Source: Sphingomonadaceae bacterium (lineage in GTDB: Bacteria; Pseudomonadota; Alphaproteobacteria; Sphingomonadales; Sphingomonadaceae). Taken from it: DNA of 64,000 nucleotides. The stretch is taken from positions 186,001 to 250,000 of the forward strand of contig JAPZTW010000009.1 of NCBI GenBank assembly GCA_027533105.1, written 5' to 3'. The position numbers were made by a program, and so were the translations under genes. Under the pieces are notes generated by a model that saw only the letters and a list, made by a program, of their open reading frames with translations, searched no databases and was not told the DNA's origin. Of the stretch, positions 53,253 to 63,186 are shown in pieces. Numbering within the stretch: position 1 is the first letter of the stretch; each line of letters begins with the position of its first letter.

Positions 53253-53281
53253 TATGTCGGCGCAGCCGTCGCGATGTTCAA
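53253..53281 (-). promoter_or_regulatory. Possible promoter of clpP
   Basis: Read on the minus strand: TTGAAC, 17 bases, then GACATA, ending 27 bp before the clpP ATG. The -35 part reads CCCTTGAA, as in sigma-32 promoters, but the spacing fits sigma-70 better. Sigma type is not settled. Confidence 0.35.
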
Positions 53282-53352
53282 GGGCGTTAACCGTTGATGT
53301 TTGATCGGCACCGTTCATAAGAGCGCGCAATTGCCTAGCCGGAGACTTGCCC

Positions 53353-54855
53353 ATGCCTCGCTTGTTGCCCTCGCTGTTGTCGCTCTCGCTGGCCCTGGCC
53401 GCCACGCCGGCCCTGGCTGAGGCAAAGCCGGCGAGCCCGGCAGACCGGGCGGACGAGGCACGCGCGCAGCTGAAGGCGATCGCCCGCCTCGACGATGCGC
53501 CAGGTGGCCCGCAGATCAACGCCGTGATCGTGTTCAATCCCGCCGCCGCGAAAGAGGCTGAACGCCTTGCCGGCACTGGCCCGCTCGACGGGCGCACGGT
53601 GCTGGTCAAGGATAATGTCGAAACCCGCGAATGGCCGACCACGGCCGGATCGCTCGCGCTCAAGGACAATCGGACCGGACGCGATGCGCCGCTGATCGCC
53701 CGGATGCGCGCGGCCGGCGGCGTGGTGCTGGGCAAGACGAACCTCAGCGAATGGGCCAACATCCGCCATTCCGACAGCACGTCGGGCTGGAGCGCCGTTG
53801 GCGGATTGACCAGGAACCCCCATGCGCTCGATCGCAATGCCTGCGGCTCCTCATCGGGCAGCGGCGCGGCGATTGCCGCGGGCATGGCCTGGGCGGCCAT
53901 CGGGACGGAAACCGACGGGTCGATCACCTGTCCGGCGGCGATCAATGGCATTGTCGGCTTCAAGCCCACTGTCGGCCTGGTCAGCCGCACCCATGTGGTG
54001 CCAATCAGCGCCAGCCAGGATACCGCCGGACCGATGACCAGGACCGTGGCCGATGCTGCCCTGCTGCTCGGCGCGATTGCGGGCAGCGACCCGGCCGACG
54101 CGGCGACGGCCGAGGCCGATGCCCGCAAGGTCGATTACACCCGCGGCCTGGCAACGGCCTCGCTCAAGGGGGTGCGGATCGGCGTGCTGCGCAGCGCGGT
54201 TGGCAATCACGAAGGCGTGAAGCGCGTCTTCGCGGCCGCCCTTGCCGACCTCAAGGCTGCGGGTGCCGAACTGGTGGAGATCGAGTTCCAGCCCGATGCG
54301 ACCATGTACCGCGATGAAGGTTTTGTCCTGCGCTATGAGCTGCGCCGCGATCTCAACGCCTATCTCGCCACCCTGCCCGGCCAGGGCCTGCCGAAGTCGC
54401 TGGGCGAGGTGATCGCCTTCAACCAGGCCAATGCCGACACCGAACTGCGCTGGTTCGGCCAGGATATCTTCACTGCTGCCAACCAGCTGACCGACGAGGC
54501 CGCCCACGCCAAGGCACGGGCCAACTCGCTGCGCCTCGCCGGGAAAGAGGGGATCGACAAGCTGCTGGCCGACAATCGCGTCAGCCTGCTGGTGGCCCCG
54601 ACCGCCGGGCCGGCCTGGACCACCGACCTGATCAGCGGCGACCGCTTCCTGAACATCGGCATGGGCAGCCTGTCGGCGATTGCCGGCTATCCGCACCTGA
54701 CCGTGCCGATGGGGGCCGTCGAAGGCCTGCCGGTTGGCCTCTCGCTGATGGGGGCAAAGTGGCAGGACGAGGCGGTGCTCCAGGCCGGCGCGGCCTATGA
54801 ACGCGCCCGCACCGCCACCCTCCCCCAGCCGCGCTTCAGGCGCTGGGGCGAGTAG
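53353..54855 (+). CDS. Secreted amidase-signature family enzyme
   Basis: A 500-residue hydrolase of the amidase signature family (GatA-like fold). The catalytic Lys is in 'RTVLVKDNVETREWPTTAGS', and the Ser-rich signature is 'NACGSSSGSGAAIAAGMAWA' with 'TETDGSITCPAAINGIVGFK'. A signal peptide ('SLLSLSLALAATPALAEA') makes it periplasmic, unlike GatA. Substrate, such as an amide or peptide, is unknown. ATG 53353 is used; the ORF track starts at a TTG 6 bp earlier. Divergent from clpP. Confidence 0.9.
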   Translation: MPRLLPSLLSLSLALAATPALAEAKPASPADRADEARAQLKAIARLDDAPGGPQINAVIVFNPAAAKEAERLAGTGPLDGRTVLVKDNVETREWPTTAGSLALKDNRTGRDAPLIARMRAAGGVVLGKTNLSEWANIRHSDSTSGWSAVGGLTRNPHALDRNACGSSSGSGAAIAAGMAWAAIGTETDGSITCPAAINGIVGFKPTVGLVSRTHVVPISASQDTAGPMTRTVADAALLLGAIAGSDPADAATAEADARKVDYTRGLATASLKGVRIGVLRSAVGNHEGVKRVFAAALADLKAAGAELVEIEFQPDATMYRDEGFVLRYELRRDLNAYLATLPGQGLPKSLGEVIAFNQANADTELRWFGQDIFTAANQLTDEAAHAKARANSLRLAGKEGIDKLLADNRVSLLVAPTAGPAWTTDLISGDRFLNIGMGSLSAIAGYPHLTVPMGAVEGLPVGLSLMGAKWQDEAVLQAGAAYERARTATLPQPRFRRWGE

Positions 54856-54927
54856 CCCGTTCGCAGCCCTCCGTATCGGCCATGCCAAACCATTGCGTAG
54901 CCTTACCAATTGAGGCAGATACAGGAT

Positions 54928-55515
54928 GTGAAACACAAACGGTCAGAGGCAACACGGGCGCGGATCATAGCCGCTTCGCGTCAGCTCTTTCTTGAGAATG
55001 GCTTTGACGCGACCTCGGTTGCGGAAATCTGTCGCCTCTCTGGCGTATCCAACGGCGCGCTGTTTCATCAGTTTCCGGTCAAGGAAGACATTGCCTGGGC
55101 GGTCTATCACGAAGTGCGCGTGGAGTTCTGGGACCGGGTGGTCGGGGCCATGGTGGCCTCGGAAGATCCGCTGGAGGGGATTGAGGCCGCAGTCCGGGCC
55201 GCGCTGGACTTCCAGCGGGACGAGCCTGGCGGGGCCGCGTTCATGTTCGACGTGTCGGGTTCGAAGTGGATCGAACGCTATGCCCACCTGTCACAGCCAA
55301 TGTATGCGGCGATTGCTGCGCGCGGCCGCGCCTGGTCGATGCCGCATGTCGCCGCCGGACGGCTGCCGCAGGTCCTGCCGGACGTGTTCATCGCCCTGGC
55401 CTCGGGCGCCCCGCAATGGATCGCCCGGATGAGCCGGATCGGCATGACCGGAGCCAGTTTCGACATGATCGCCGAGGAACTGCCCCGCTATGTCAGGCGG
55501 GCCTTCGCGCCCTGA
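54928..55515 (+). CDS. TetR/AcrR-family transcriptional regulator
   Basis: A 195-residue regulator. The helix-turn-helix is typical: 'RARIIAASRQLFLENGFDAT' followed by 'SVAEICRLSGVSNGALFHQF' and 'PVKEDIAWAVYHEV'. The start is uncertain: GTG 54928 has GAGG about 12 bp upstream, and a TTG at 54910 is an alternative. The C-terminal ligand domain is unrelated to any I can name. Possible target: the upstream amidase or its own gene. 72 bp separate it from the amidase gene on the same strand. Confidence 0.88.
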   Translation: MKHKRSEATRARIIAASRQLFLENGFDATSVAEICRLSGVSNGALFHQFPVKEDIAWAVYHEVRVEFWDRVVGAMVASEDPLEGIEAAVRAALDFQRDEPGGAAFMFDVSGSKWIERYAHLSQPMYAAIAARGRAWSMPHVAAGRLPQVLPDVFIALASGAPQWIARMSRIGMTGASFDMIAEELPRYVRRAFAP

Positions 55516-55527
55516 AGCACTTCGCAG

Positions 55528-55574
55528 ATAGCAAACAGGCCAATAACAAACGGGGCCCATAGCAAACGGGGCGG
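55528..55574. repeat. Three tandem copies of an ATAGCAAACGGGGC-like unit
   Basis: Three near-identical 15-16-base units start at 55528, 55543 and 55559 (ATAGCAAACAGGCCA, ATAACAAACGGGGCCC, ATAGCAAACGGGGCGG). They lie just after the TetR stop and run into the tig terminator. Confidence 0.7.
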
Positions 55575-55596
55575 TCGCCGGTGTGGCGCCGCCCCG
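55567..55596 (-). terminator. Hairpin terminator of tig
   Basis: CGGGGCGG and CCGCCCCG form the outer stem, with CGCC/GGCG inside. On the minus strand GTTTGC follows, a weak T-run. It is 23 bp after the tig stop. Confidence 0.6.
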
Positions 55597-55619
55597 CTGC
55601 GTTCCGGATTGATCCGGGA

Positions 55620-57146
55620 TTACTTCTTGGCCGCGGCCTTCTTGGCAGCCGGCTTCTTTTCAGCCTTTTCAGCCTTCGGCGCGGCTTCCGCCTTCGCCGG
55701 CTTTTCGGCCTTGGCCTTGGCAGCCTTGGCGGGCTTTTCCTCCGCGGCGGCTTCTTCCTTCTTGGCGGCCTTCTTGGCCGGAGCCTTCTTGGCCGGCTTT
55801 TCGGCCGGAGCGGCGGTTTCTTCAGCCTCAATCGCCGCCTGCAGTTCCTCGCGGGTCACCGTCCGTTCGGTCACAGCAGCCTTGTCGAACAGGAAGTCGA
55901 CGACCTTGTCCTCGAACAGGGGCGCGCGCAGCTGGGCCGCAGCGAGCGGGTCCTGGCTGATGAACTCGGCAAAGCGCTGGCGATCTTCCGGGCGATACTG
56001 CTGCGCGGCCTGGGCCACCAGCATCTGCATTTCCTGGCCCGAGACCTCGACGCCATTCGCCTGGCCGATTTCCGACAGCAACAGGCCCAGGCGGACGCGG
56101 CGCACGGCGATCGTGCGATAGTCTTCCTTCTCGGCCTCGATCTCGGCCATGGCGGCAGCGGGATCGGGTTCATTCTGGGCTTCCTGCTGGAGCTGGGCCC
56201 AGATCTGGTTGAATTCAGCCTCAACCATGCTCGGCGGCACGTCGAAATCATGGCCGGCAGCCAGCTGATCGAGCAGCGCGCGCTTCATCTGGGTGCGGGT
56301 CAGCCCGGCCAGTTCCTGTTCGATCTGGCCGCGCAGCAGGCCCTTGAGCTGGTCCAGGCTTTCCAGGCCCAGGTTCTTGGCGAAATCATCGTCGATCTTG
56401 GTGTCGCCCGGCACCTTCACAGCCTTCACGGTCACATCGAAGGTGGCGACCTTGCCCTTCAGGTTCTCGGCCGGATAGTCTTCCGGGAAGGTGACGGTGA
56501 TGGTCTTTTCATCGCCAACCTTCACGCCAACGAGCTGTTCCTCGAACCCGGGGATGAAGCGGCCCGAACCGATTTCCAGCGCGGCATCTTCGGCCTTGCC
56601 ACCGTCGAACTCGACCCCATCGAGCTTGCCGACGAAATCGATGATCAGCTGATCGCCGGTTTCGGCCTTCTTGCCCTTCTTGGCATCGCTGAAGCTCTTG
56701 GCGCCAGAGGCGAGGCGGGCGACCTGCTCGTCCACTTCAGCTTCGGCCACTTCGACCACCAGCTTTTCCAGCGTCAGTCCCTCGAACGAGGGAACGGCAA
56801 TGGTCGGCAGGACTTCGACCGAAACGGCCAGTTCGGCGTCCTTGCCTTCGTCATAGCCTTCGCCCAGCGCGACCTGCGGCTGCATGGCGGGACGCAGCTG
56901 GTGCTTGGCCAGCAGCGTGTCCATCGCTTCGCGCACGGCGGTGTTGAGCGCTTCCTGGTGCAGGGCCGGGCCGTGCAACTTCTTGACCAGATTGGCCGGC
57001 ACCTTGCCGGGGCGGAAGCCGGGCATGCGCACCTGGGGGGCAATCTTGGCCACTTCGCCTTCGATCCGCGCGGCAATGTCCTTGGCCGGGATCGTCACCG
57101 TGTAGGCGCGCTTCAAACCTTCGTTGCTGGTCTCGACAATCTGCAT
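55620..57146 (-). CDS. tig: Trigger factor with Lys/Ala-rich C-terminal extension
   Basis: Ribosome-bound chaperone and peptidyl-prolyl isomerase. The 508-residue protein starts 'MQIVETSNEGLKRAYTVTIP' and has the ribosome-binding signature in 'MPGFRPGKVPANLVKK' (GFRxGxxP, residues about 43-50). The FKBP-like domain is at about 160-245 ('GDQLIIDFVGKLDGVEFDGG'). The helical C-terminal domain ends near 445. About 60 extra residues follow, nearly all Lys, Ala, Glu and Pro ('KPAKKAPAKKAAKKEEAA'), like a histone H1 tail. ATG 57146 is the family start. A tRNA-Leu lies 70 bp upstream. Confidence 0.95.
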   Translation of the reverse strand: MQIVETSNEGLKRAYTVTIPAKDIAARIEGEVAKIAPQVRMPGFRPGKVPANLVKKLHGPALHQEALNTAVREAMDTLLAKHQLRPAMQPQVALGEGYDEGKDAELAVSVEVLPTIAVPSFEGLTLEKLVVEVAEAEVDEQVARLASGAKSFSDAKKGKKAETGDQLIIDFVGKLDGVEFDGGKAEDAALEIGSGRFIPGFEEQLVGVKVGDEKTITVTFPEDYPAENLKGKVATFDVTVKAVKVPGDTKIDDDFAKNLGLESLDQLKGLLRGQIEQELAGLTRTQMKRALLDQLAAGHDFDVPPSMVEAEFNQIWAQLQQEAQNEPDPAAAMAEIEAEKEDYRTIAVRRVRLGLLLSEIGQANGVEVSGQEMQMLVAQAAQQYRPEDRQRFAEFISQDPLAAAQLRAPLFEDKVVDFLFDKAAVTERTVTREELQAAIEAEETAAPAEKPAKKAPAKKAAKKEEAAAEEKPAKAAKAKAEKPAKAEAAPKAEKAEKKPAAKKAAAKK

Positions 57147-57216
57147 GACAATGGAAGCCTTCTCACTCAAACCGGCTATCGGCACATCGGCTGCCGGGGC
57201 TGACGCTGGGCGGGAT

Positions 57217-57301
57217 TGGTGCGGGCGAAGGGACTCGAACCCCCACATCTTGCGATACTGGTACCTAAAACCAGCGCGTCTACCAATTCCGCCACGCCCG
57301 C
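57217..57301 (-). tRNA. tRNA-Leu (anticodon TAG)
   Basis: Class II tRNA on the minus strand. The acceptor stem is GCGGGCG/CGCCCGC, the D-arm GCGGAATTGGTAGACGC. The anticodon stem is CTGGT/ACCAG with loop TTTAGGT, giving anticodon TAG (UAG). A long variable arm follows, then T-loop TTCGAGT. CCA is encoded. It reads CUA and perhaps other CUN codons. It is 70 bp before the tig start on the same strand. Confidence 0.95.
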
Positions 57302-57378
57302 TTGCCGACGAAGCCGATCCAGGATCGCCTGAATCAAGCGGTGGCCCTTAGTGGCCCCCGCGCCAAAGGGCAAGCGCG

Positions 57379-59277
57379 CTAGCCGCCGAAAAAGCCAAGC
57401 AGGCGCGCCATCAGGCCTGCTTGGGCCGTCGCGGGCTTCGCCGCGGCCACCGGCACCGGGCAATCGAGGCACAGCGCCTGGGCGCCGCGCGCCTCGAACA
57501 GGCGGGCCAGATCGTTCAGCACCCGGTCGATTCCCGCCTGCTGCCGGGCCGCGACCAGGCCGGTCAGGTCCATCCCAGCCGCCGGCGCATCGGCATCTTC
57601 ATTGCCGCGCAACTGCTCGATCAGCGAGGCATAGGGATCCTCGTCCTGACCATAGAACGCGGGGTGCCACTCATCGCCCAGCTTGGCGCGCTGCGCGGCA
57701 TCGGCCAGCGCCTCGTTGAGGCCGCCGAACGCGTCGACCAGCCCCTTCTGCCGCGCGGTGCCGCCATCCCAGGCGCGCCCTTCGGCAAAGGTCTCAACCT
57801 CGGCCGGGCTGCGCTTGCGCGATTGCGCGACCAGGCCAACGAAACGGCCATAGTTCTGCTCGATATTGGCCTGGATCATCGCCTTCACTTCCGGCGTCAG
57901 CCCGGTGAGTAGGTCAGGCTGGCCCGACAGCGGGGTGGAGCGAACCCCATCCGCCTTCACGCCATAATCGGCCAGAGCGCGCTCGAACGTGGGGATCATG
58001 GCAAAGATGCCGATCGAGCCGGTGATCGTGCCGGGTTCGGCAAAGATCCGGTCAGCCGGGGTCGACACCCAATAGCCGCCGCTTGCCGCCAGGTTGGCCA
58101 TCGAGACCACCACCGGACGCGCGCCACTCTCCTTGGTGCCGGCCTTGAAGCGATTGAGCGCGGTGCGGATTTCCTCCGATCCCATCACCGAACCGCCGGG
58201 CGAATCGACCCGCAGCACCAGAGCCTTGGCGCCATCGGCATTGGCCTGGTCGATCAGCTTGGCAATGCGGGTGCCACCGGCCGTGCCGGGGCCCGCCTTG
58301 CCGTCAACGATCTCGCCCGCGACGTTGACGACGGCAATCGCCGCCCCATCGGCATCTTCAGGGTGCGCTGCCAGCAGGGCAGCCGGCTTGGTGTGGGCAA
58401 AGCCCAACGGCGAATCGTCGAGCGGATCGGGGCCGACCAGCGCCCGCAGGCGGGCATGGAAATCGGCCTGGGTCCCCAGCTTGTCGACGAGGCCGGCGGC
58501 CAGCGCGGCCTTGGCCGCGTCACCCTGGCTCGCCTTGAGCCAGCCCACCGGATCGTTCGTGACGCGGGCCAGATCGGCTTTCGGGCGGGCAGCCTTCACG
58601 TGCGCCTGCCAGTCTTCCCAGATTGCCGAGACCAGCGCGCCACGCGCCTCCTTCGAGGCGGGCGAGGCCTGGCTCTGGACATAGGGTTCAACGAAATCCT
58701 TGTAGGTGCCGACCTTGAAGACGTGCGGGGTCACCTTGAAGCGGGCCAGCGCCTCGCCATAGTAGAGCCGCATCCCGCCCGGCCCCATCACGAAGGCCCC
58801 GCCCAGCGGATCGACCCAGACCTCGCTGGCATGGGCCGCCAGCAGCAGGCCATCGTCGGCATAGGCATGGGCAAAGGCCACCACCGGCTTGTTCGCCTTG
58901 CGGACCTTGTCGATCGCCGCACCGACATCCTGCAAGGTCACCTGCCCGCCGCCCATGAAGCGCGACAGATCAAGCGCGACCGCCTTGATCCGCTCGTCCT
59001 CGGCCGCCGCCTCCAGCGTGCGGATCACGTCCCGCGCGCGGTGCTCCTTGACCGGCGCATCGCCCGCCATGAGCAGCTCGAACGGATCGACCTTGGCCGG
59101 TTCCTCGACCACGGTGCCGTCCAGCTTCAGCAAAAGCGCCCCGTCGCGCACCTGGCCGGGCGAAGGCCGCGCTGTCAGCGCCGCGTACAGCGCGATGAAG
59201 AACAGCAGCATGAACAACAGCACCAGGCCATCCTTGATGCCGACCAGCAGGGCCCAGACTTTGCGCGCGAAGATCAT
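57379..59277 (-). CDS. sppA: Signal peptide peptidase SppA, 67 kDa type
   Basis: Inner-membrane serine protease degrading cleaved signal peptides in the periplasm. The 632-residue protein has an N-terminal anchor ('[20 protein letters not shown]') and two S49 domains. The catalytic Lys is in '[20 protein letters not shown]' (first domain), and the Ser in '[20 protein letters not shown]' (second domain), as in E. coli SppA. ATG 59277 is preferred to the TTG at 59331 as it has GGGAA upstream. Divergent from pyrB. Confidence 0.93.
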   Translation of the reverse strand: MIFARKVWALLVGIKDGLVLLFMLLFFIALYAALTARPSPGQVRDGALLLKLDGTVVEEPAKVDPFELLMAGDAPVKEHRARDVIRTLEAAAEDERIKAVALDLSRFMGGGQVTLQDVGAAIDKVRKANKPVVAFAHAYADDGLLLAAHASEVWVDPLGGAFVMGPGGMRLYYGEALARFKVTPHVFKVGTYKDFVEPYVQSQASPASKEARGALVSAIWEDWQAHVKAARPKADLARVTNDPVGWLKASQGDAAKAALAAGLVDKLGTQADFHARLRALVGPDPLDDSPLGFAHTKPAALLAAHPEDADGAAIAVVNVAGEIVDGKAGPGTAGGTRIAKLIDQANADGAKALVLRVDSPGGSVMGSEEIRTALNRFKAGTKESGARPVVVSMANLAASGGYWVSTPADRIFAEPGTITGSIGIFAMIPTFERALADYGVKADGVRSTPLSGQPDLLTGLTPEVKAMIQANIEQNYGRFVGLVAQSRKRSPAEVETFAEGRAWDGGTARQKGLVDAFGGLNEALADAAQRAKLGDEWHPAFYGQDEDPYASLIEQLRGNEDADAPAAGMDLTGLVAARQQAGIDRVLNDLARLFEARGAQALCLDCPVPVAAAKPATAQAGLMARLLGFFGG

Positions 59278-59416
59278 CCAGCGGATTCCCGTGATTATAC
59301 CCAGTCCGGCGATAGGAACATCGCCCGGCAAAAGCGAGTCCGCCTTCGATCAAGGGGTGACAGCAACCGTCCAGCGCTTGCCACCTTGCCGCAAGGCAGC
59401 TAGGGGACTGGCTTCA

Positions 59417-60409
59417 ATGACATCGCCAGAACCAACCGCCGCGGGCCGCTATCCAGCCGGTTCCGCCGCCTTCCCGCACCGCGACCTGACGGGGCTGGCC
59501 GGCCTTGCCCCGTGGGAGATCCTGTTCCTGCTCGATGAGGCGGAGCAATGGGTCGATCTGAACCGCCAGCCGCACAAGCGGGATGACCGGCTGGCTGGGC
59601 TGACGATCATCAACGCCTTCTTCGAGAACAGCACCCGCACGCTGCTGTCGTTCGAGATCGCGGGCAAACGGCTGGGGGCCGACGTGGTCAACATGCACGC
59701 CGCCCAATCGAGCGTGAAGAAGGGCGAAACGCTGATCGACACGGCAATGACGCTGAACGCGATGCGCGCCGATGCGATCGTGATCCGCCATGCCAGTTCG
59801 GGCGCGGTGCGGCTGATCGCCGACAAGGTGGACTGCCCGGTCCTCAACGCCGGGGACGGCCAGCACGAACACCCCACACAAGGGCTGCTCGACGCCCTGA
59901 CCATCCGCCGCGCGAAGGGCGACTTCGGCAAGCTCACCGTCACGATCTGCGGCGACATCCTGCACAGCCGGGTCGCGCGATCGAACATCCACTGCCTGAC
60001 CACGCTGGGCGCGGACGTTCGCGTCTGCGCTCCGCCCGCGCTGATGCCGGTCGGGATCGAGGCGATGAAGGTTACCCCGTTTCACGATTTCGACGCCGCG
60101 CTGGACGGCGCTGATGTGGTCATGATGCTGCGGCTGCAGCAGGAACGGATGAGCGGTCAATTCATCCCCTCCCCGCGCGAATACCGCCACCTCTATGGTC
60201 TGACGCTGGAACGGCTGGGCAAGGCCAAGCCCGATGCCCTGGTGATGCATCCCGGCCCGATGAACCGTGGGATCGAAATCGACAGCACCGTGGCTGACCT
60301 CGCCGGGCGCTCGGCCATCACCACCCAGGTCGAAATGGGCGTGGCGATCCGCATGGCCTGCCTCGACGTACTGACCCGCCGGGCGCGCGGTGTGGAGGGC
60401 TGGGCATGA
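59417..60409 (+). CDS. pyrB: Aspartate carbamoyltransferase catalytic subunit
   Basis: Second step of pyrimidine synthesis: carbamoyl phosphate plus aspartate. The 330-residue protein has '[20 protein letters not shown]' (carbamoyl-phosphate site STRT) and '[20 protein letters not shown]' (HPTQ). ATG 59417 is preferred to the earlier frame in the ORF track (58889), which runs through sppA. It overlaps the dihydroorotase-like gene by ATGA. No pyrI is seen, so the class with a pseudo-dihydroorotase partner is likely. Confidence 0.96.
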   Translation: MTSPEPTAAGRYPAGSAAFPHRDLTGLAGLAPWEILFLLDEAEQWVDLNRQPHKRDDRLAGLTIINAFFENSTRTLLSFEIAGKRLGADVVNMHAAQSSVKKGETLIDTAMTLNAMRADAIVIRHASSGAVRLIADKVDCPVLNAGDGQHEHPTQGLLDALTIRRAKGDFGKLTVTICGDILHSRVARSNIHCLTTLGADVRVCAPPALMPVGIEAMKVTPFHDFDAALDGADVVMMLRLQQERMSGQFIPSPREYRHLYGLTLERLGKAKPDALVMHPGPMNRGIEIDSTVADLAGRSAITTQVEMGVAIRMACLDVLTRRARGVEGWA

Positions 60410-61638
60410 GCACCCCCTCTCCCATCACCATTACCAATGGCCGCCTTGTCCTGCCGCACGGGGAGCCTGCGAAGGGCGCGCTGCGCTGTGTCGATGGCAA
60501 GATCACCGCGATCGGCGATGTCGTCCCCCAGGATGGCGACCGGGTGATCGACGCCCGGGGCGCGCTTATTGCGCCCGGCCTGGTCGACCTGGGCGTCTTC
60601 GCGATCGACAAGCCGGCCTTCCATTTCGGCGGGATCACCCGCGCCGCGCTGATGCCCGACCAGGGCGTAGTGCTCGACAAGCCATCGGCGGTGCGCTTTG
60701 CCGCGCAATCGGGCAAGCCAGACCTGTGGGTCCACCCGCTGGCCGCCGCCACGAAAGGGCTGGATGGCGCGGACCTCGCCGAACTGGCGCTGATGCGCGA
60801 TGCGGGCGCGCGGGCCGTGGCCACCGGGCGGCGCTGGATTGCCGACAGCGGCACGATGCACCGCCTGCTGTCCTATTGCGCCATGCTGGGGCTGGTGGTT
60901 GTCAGCCATGCCGAGGACGCCGGTCTGACTGGCGCTGCCGTGGCGACCGCTGGCGAAATGGCAACGCGGCTGGGCCTGCCCTCCGCCCCGGCCGAGGCCG
61001 AGGCGCTGGCCGTGGCGCGCGATATTGCCCTGGCCGAACTGACCGGCGCCCGCTTGCATTTCCGCCAGGTGACGACCGGCAAGGCGCTTGACCTGATCCG
61101 CGCCGCCAAGGCCCGCGGGGTGGCGGTAACCGCCGGGGTCACACCCGCTCATGCCCTGCTGTCCGATGTGGCGATTGGCGATTTCCGGACCTTTACCCGC
61201 CTGTCTCCGCCGCTGCGCGCCGAGGCTGACCGGCAAGCCGTGCTGGCAGCGCTAGCCGACGGGACGATCGACGTGATCGCATCGGGCCATGATCCGCGTG
61301 GGCCAGAGGACAAGCGCCTGCCCTTTGCCGATGCCGAGCCGGGAATGGCCGGGGCCGAGACGCTGTTGCCGCTAACGCTGGGGCTGGTCCGCGATGGCCT
61401 GATCGACACGGCGCGCGCCTTTGCCCTGCTGGCTGCCAATCCCGCAGCCCTGCTGGGCGTAAACGCCGGGGTGCTGGCGGTCGGCACGGAAGCCGACATT
61501 GCCCTGATCGACCCGGACAAGCCGTGGGTGGTCGATTCGGACAAGATGGCGGCCACTGCCGGCAATACGCCCTTCGACAAGCAGGGCGTTCAGGGCCGCG
61601 CCCTGGCCCTGTTCAAGGGCGGCGCACAGGTCGCCTGA
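60406..61638 (+). CDS. Dihydroorotase-like protein, probably inactive (PyrC')
   Basis: A 410-residue amidohydrolase-fold protein. The dihydroorotase pattern is clear ('[20 protein letters not shown]', '[14 protein letters not shown]', '[20 protein letters not shown]'). The metal-binding residues are lost: the H-x-H after 'PGLVD' reads 'LGVFAID', the later His site reads 'LHFRQVTTG', and the catalytic 'TDHAPH' reads 'SGHDPRG'. In Pseudomonas and others such a non-catalytic PyrC' is required for assembly of PyrB, and the ATGA overlap with pyrB fits that role. An active dihydroorotase must be elsewhere in the genome. Confidence 0.9.
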   Translation: MSTPSPITITNGRLVLPHGEPAKGALRCVDGKITAIGDVVPQDGDRVIDARGALIAPGLVDLGVFAIDKPAFHFGGITRAALMPDQGVVLDKPSAVRFAAQSGKPDLWVHPLAAATKGLDGADLAELALMRDAGARAVATGRRWIADSGTMHRLLSYCAMLGLVVVSHAEDAGLTGAAVATAGEMATRLGLPSAPAEAEALAVARDIALAELTGARLHFRQVTTGKALDLIRAAKARGVAVTAGVTPAHALLSDVAIGDFRTFTRLSPPLRAEADRQAVLAALADGTIDVIASGHDPRGPEDKRLPFADAEPGMAGAETLLPLTLGLVRDGLIDTARAFALLAANPAALLGVNAGVLAVGTEADIALIDPDKPWVVDSDKMAATAGNTPFDKQGVQGRALALFKGGAQVA

Positions 61639-61645
61639 CGGCAAA

Positions 61646-61676
61646 GGCCCTGCTCCGCCAATGGCGCAGCAGGGCC
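61646..61676. terminator. Hairpin between pyrC' and the SPOR gene
   Basis: GGCCCTGCT and AGCAGGGCC form a 9-bp stem, with CGCC/GGCG and an AAT loop inside. On the minus strand TTTGCC follows. Serves convergent genes; T-run is weak. Confidence 0.55.
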
Positions 61677-61703
61677 CCTCGATTTCCGAATTGCCGCTCG
61701 CGC

Positions 61704-63167
61704 TTAGCGCTTGCGGGCCATTGCCGGTCCGGCCACGCCCGCCTTGGGCGCAGCAGGCTTGGGAGCCGCCGCCTTGGCCTGGGCCAGCATCGGCGCATTG
61801 GCCGCGCGGGTGCCGGGCACGCCCGTGCTGGTGGCATAGGCAAAGCAGGCCATGCCGCGCGCCTTGACCGTGCCGCACAGGCTGCGCGCGCCCTGGCTGC
61901 CGTTGAGGCCAGCCGCGGCGACGCGGTAATAGGTCTTGCCACGCACCTGAGCCTTGGTGATCGTCATCCGGTACTTGCGCAGTTCCGGATTCTTCGCGGT
62001 GTAGATGCCCCAGGCGCGGCGGGCGCCCTGCTCCGTGAAGAAGCTCGCCAGCTGGACGCGGTGCGTATCGGCGGCGACCGGCTGGCCGGCATGGGTCGAA
62101 GAAGCGGCCGGAGCAGCGGCCACCCGCAGGCGGGCCGGCGCTGCCGCGCGGGACTGGCGGACCGGCAGCGGCTGGACCACCGGGACCGAAACGAAGTTCT
62201 GGACGAAGCGCGGCGCGCTGGCCGACGGCGCCACGGGCGCAGCCTCAACCGGGGCAGCGGCAACGACCGCGACCGGTTCGACCGGCTTGGCCCCAACCGG
62301 AGCATAGCTGGCCAGCGCAGCGGCCGGCTCTGCCGCAGGCAGTTCGGCAACCGGCTGGACCGGCGTAGCCGCAGCAACCTGCGGAACGTCGCGAACCGCG
62401 GCGGACTCGACCGCCAGCTGTTCGGCAGCCGGGCTGGCGTTCAGCGCCAGCCGGGTCGGCTGGCCCGGATCGCTGCGCAGCGGAGCCTTGATCAGCCCGG
62501 CCACGCGGACCTGAAAGTCTTCAGGACGGGCCTGGGCCGCCCATTCGCTGATCCGGGCGTCCATCTGATCGGCCGGAACGTCCTGGCTCATCATGATCCG
62601 CGCTTCGCGCCAGCGGCCATCGAGCGCATAGGAATAGGCCAGGTTCTGGCGCAGCTTCGGCGTGTTTTCGCCGCCGCGCAGGGCATCGGCCAGGATCGCG
62701 CTGCCGCGGGCCGGCTCACCGGCCAGCGCCAGGGCCAGGCCCAGGTCAGCCACCGGGATCGCATCGCGCCAATCATCGAGGATCGCCACCGCATCGCGGT
62801 TACGACCCGCGCCGACATAGGCCAGCGACAGGCCCAGCGCGGTCCGCGAACTGGTATCGCCCAGCTTCATGGCATCGTCGAAAGTGGTTGCGGCCGAGGC
62901 GAAGCGCCCCGCCTTTAGATAGGCATGAGCCAGCAGCGCCCGATAGGCCGGTTCGCGCGGGCTGGCCGCCACGACCGATTCGGCCAGGCTGATCGCCTTG
63001 TCGACCTGTCCCTTGGCCAGAGCGGCCTGGGCGGCAGCGGCGGTCTTGTCGGGAGTCGGCCGGGCGACGACCTGGTCGGAAAAACCCGATCCGGCCACGA
63101 TTGCCAGCGCAATTGCCCCGGTCAGGCCCAGCGAGAGAAGCTTGGTGCGGTTGGTCTTGGCGGTCAT
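61704..63167 (-). CDS. TPR- and SPOR-domain protein
   Basis: A 487-residue envelope protein. A membrane anchor or signal ('LLSLGLTGAIALAIVAGSGF') is followed by TPR-like repeats at about residues 40-210 ('AYRALLAHAYLKAGRFASAA', 'LRQNLAYSYALDGRWREARI'). A long Pro/Ala-rich linker follows (about 240-360). A SPOR domain is at about 365-450 ('HRVQLASFFTEQGARRAWGI', 'GKTYYRVAAAGL'), which binds denuded glycan at the division septum. Probably in the periplasm. The last 30 residues are Ala/Pro-rich. It follows the RHH-like gene by 19 bp. Confidence 0.85.
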   Translation of the reverse strand: MTAKTNRTKLLSLGLTGAIALAIVAGSGFSDQVVARPTPDKTAAAAQAALAKGQVDKAISLAESVVAASPREPAYRALLAHAYLKAGRFASAATTFDDAMKLGDTSSRTALGLSLAYVGAGRNRDAVAILDDWRDAIPVADLGLALALAGEPARGSAILADALRGGENTPKLRQNLAYSYALDGRWREARIMMSQDVPADQMDARISEWAAQARPEDFQVRVAGLIKAPLRSDPGQPTRLALNASPAAEQLAVESAAVRDVPQVAAATPVQPVAELPAAEPAAALASYAPVGAKPVEPVAVVAAAPVEAAPVAPSASAPRFVQNFVSVPVVQPLPVRQSRAAAPARLRVAAAPAASSTHAGQPVAADTHRVQLASFFTEQGARRAWGIYTAKNPELRKYRMTITKAQVRGKTYYRVAAAGLNGSQGARSLCGTVKARGMACFAYATSTGVPGTRAANAPMLAQAKAAAPKPAAPKAGVAGPAMARKR

Positions 63168-63186
63168 CGGGAATCTCCCCTTTTCG

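Noticed and set aside
58889-59416. Upstream part of the pyrB frame
   Set aside because: Antisense to sppA. PyrB homology starts at 59417.
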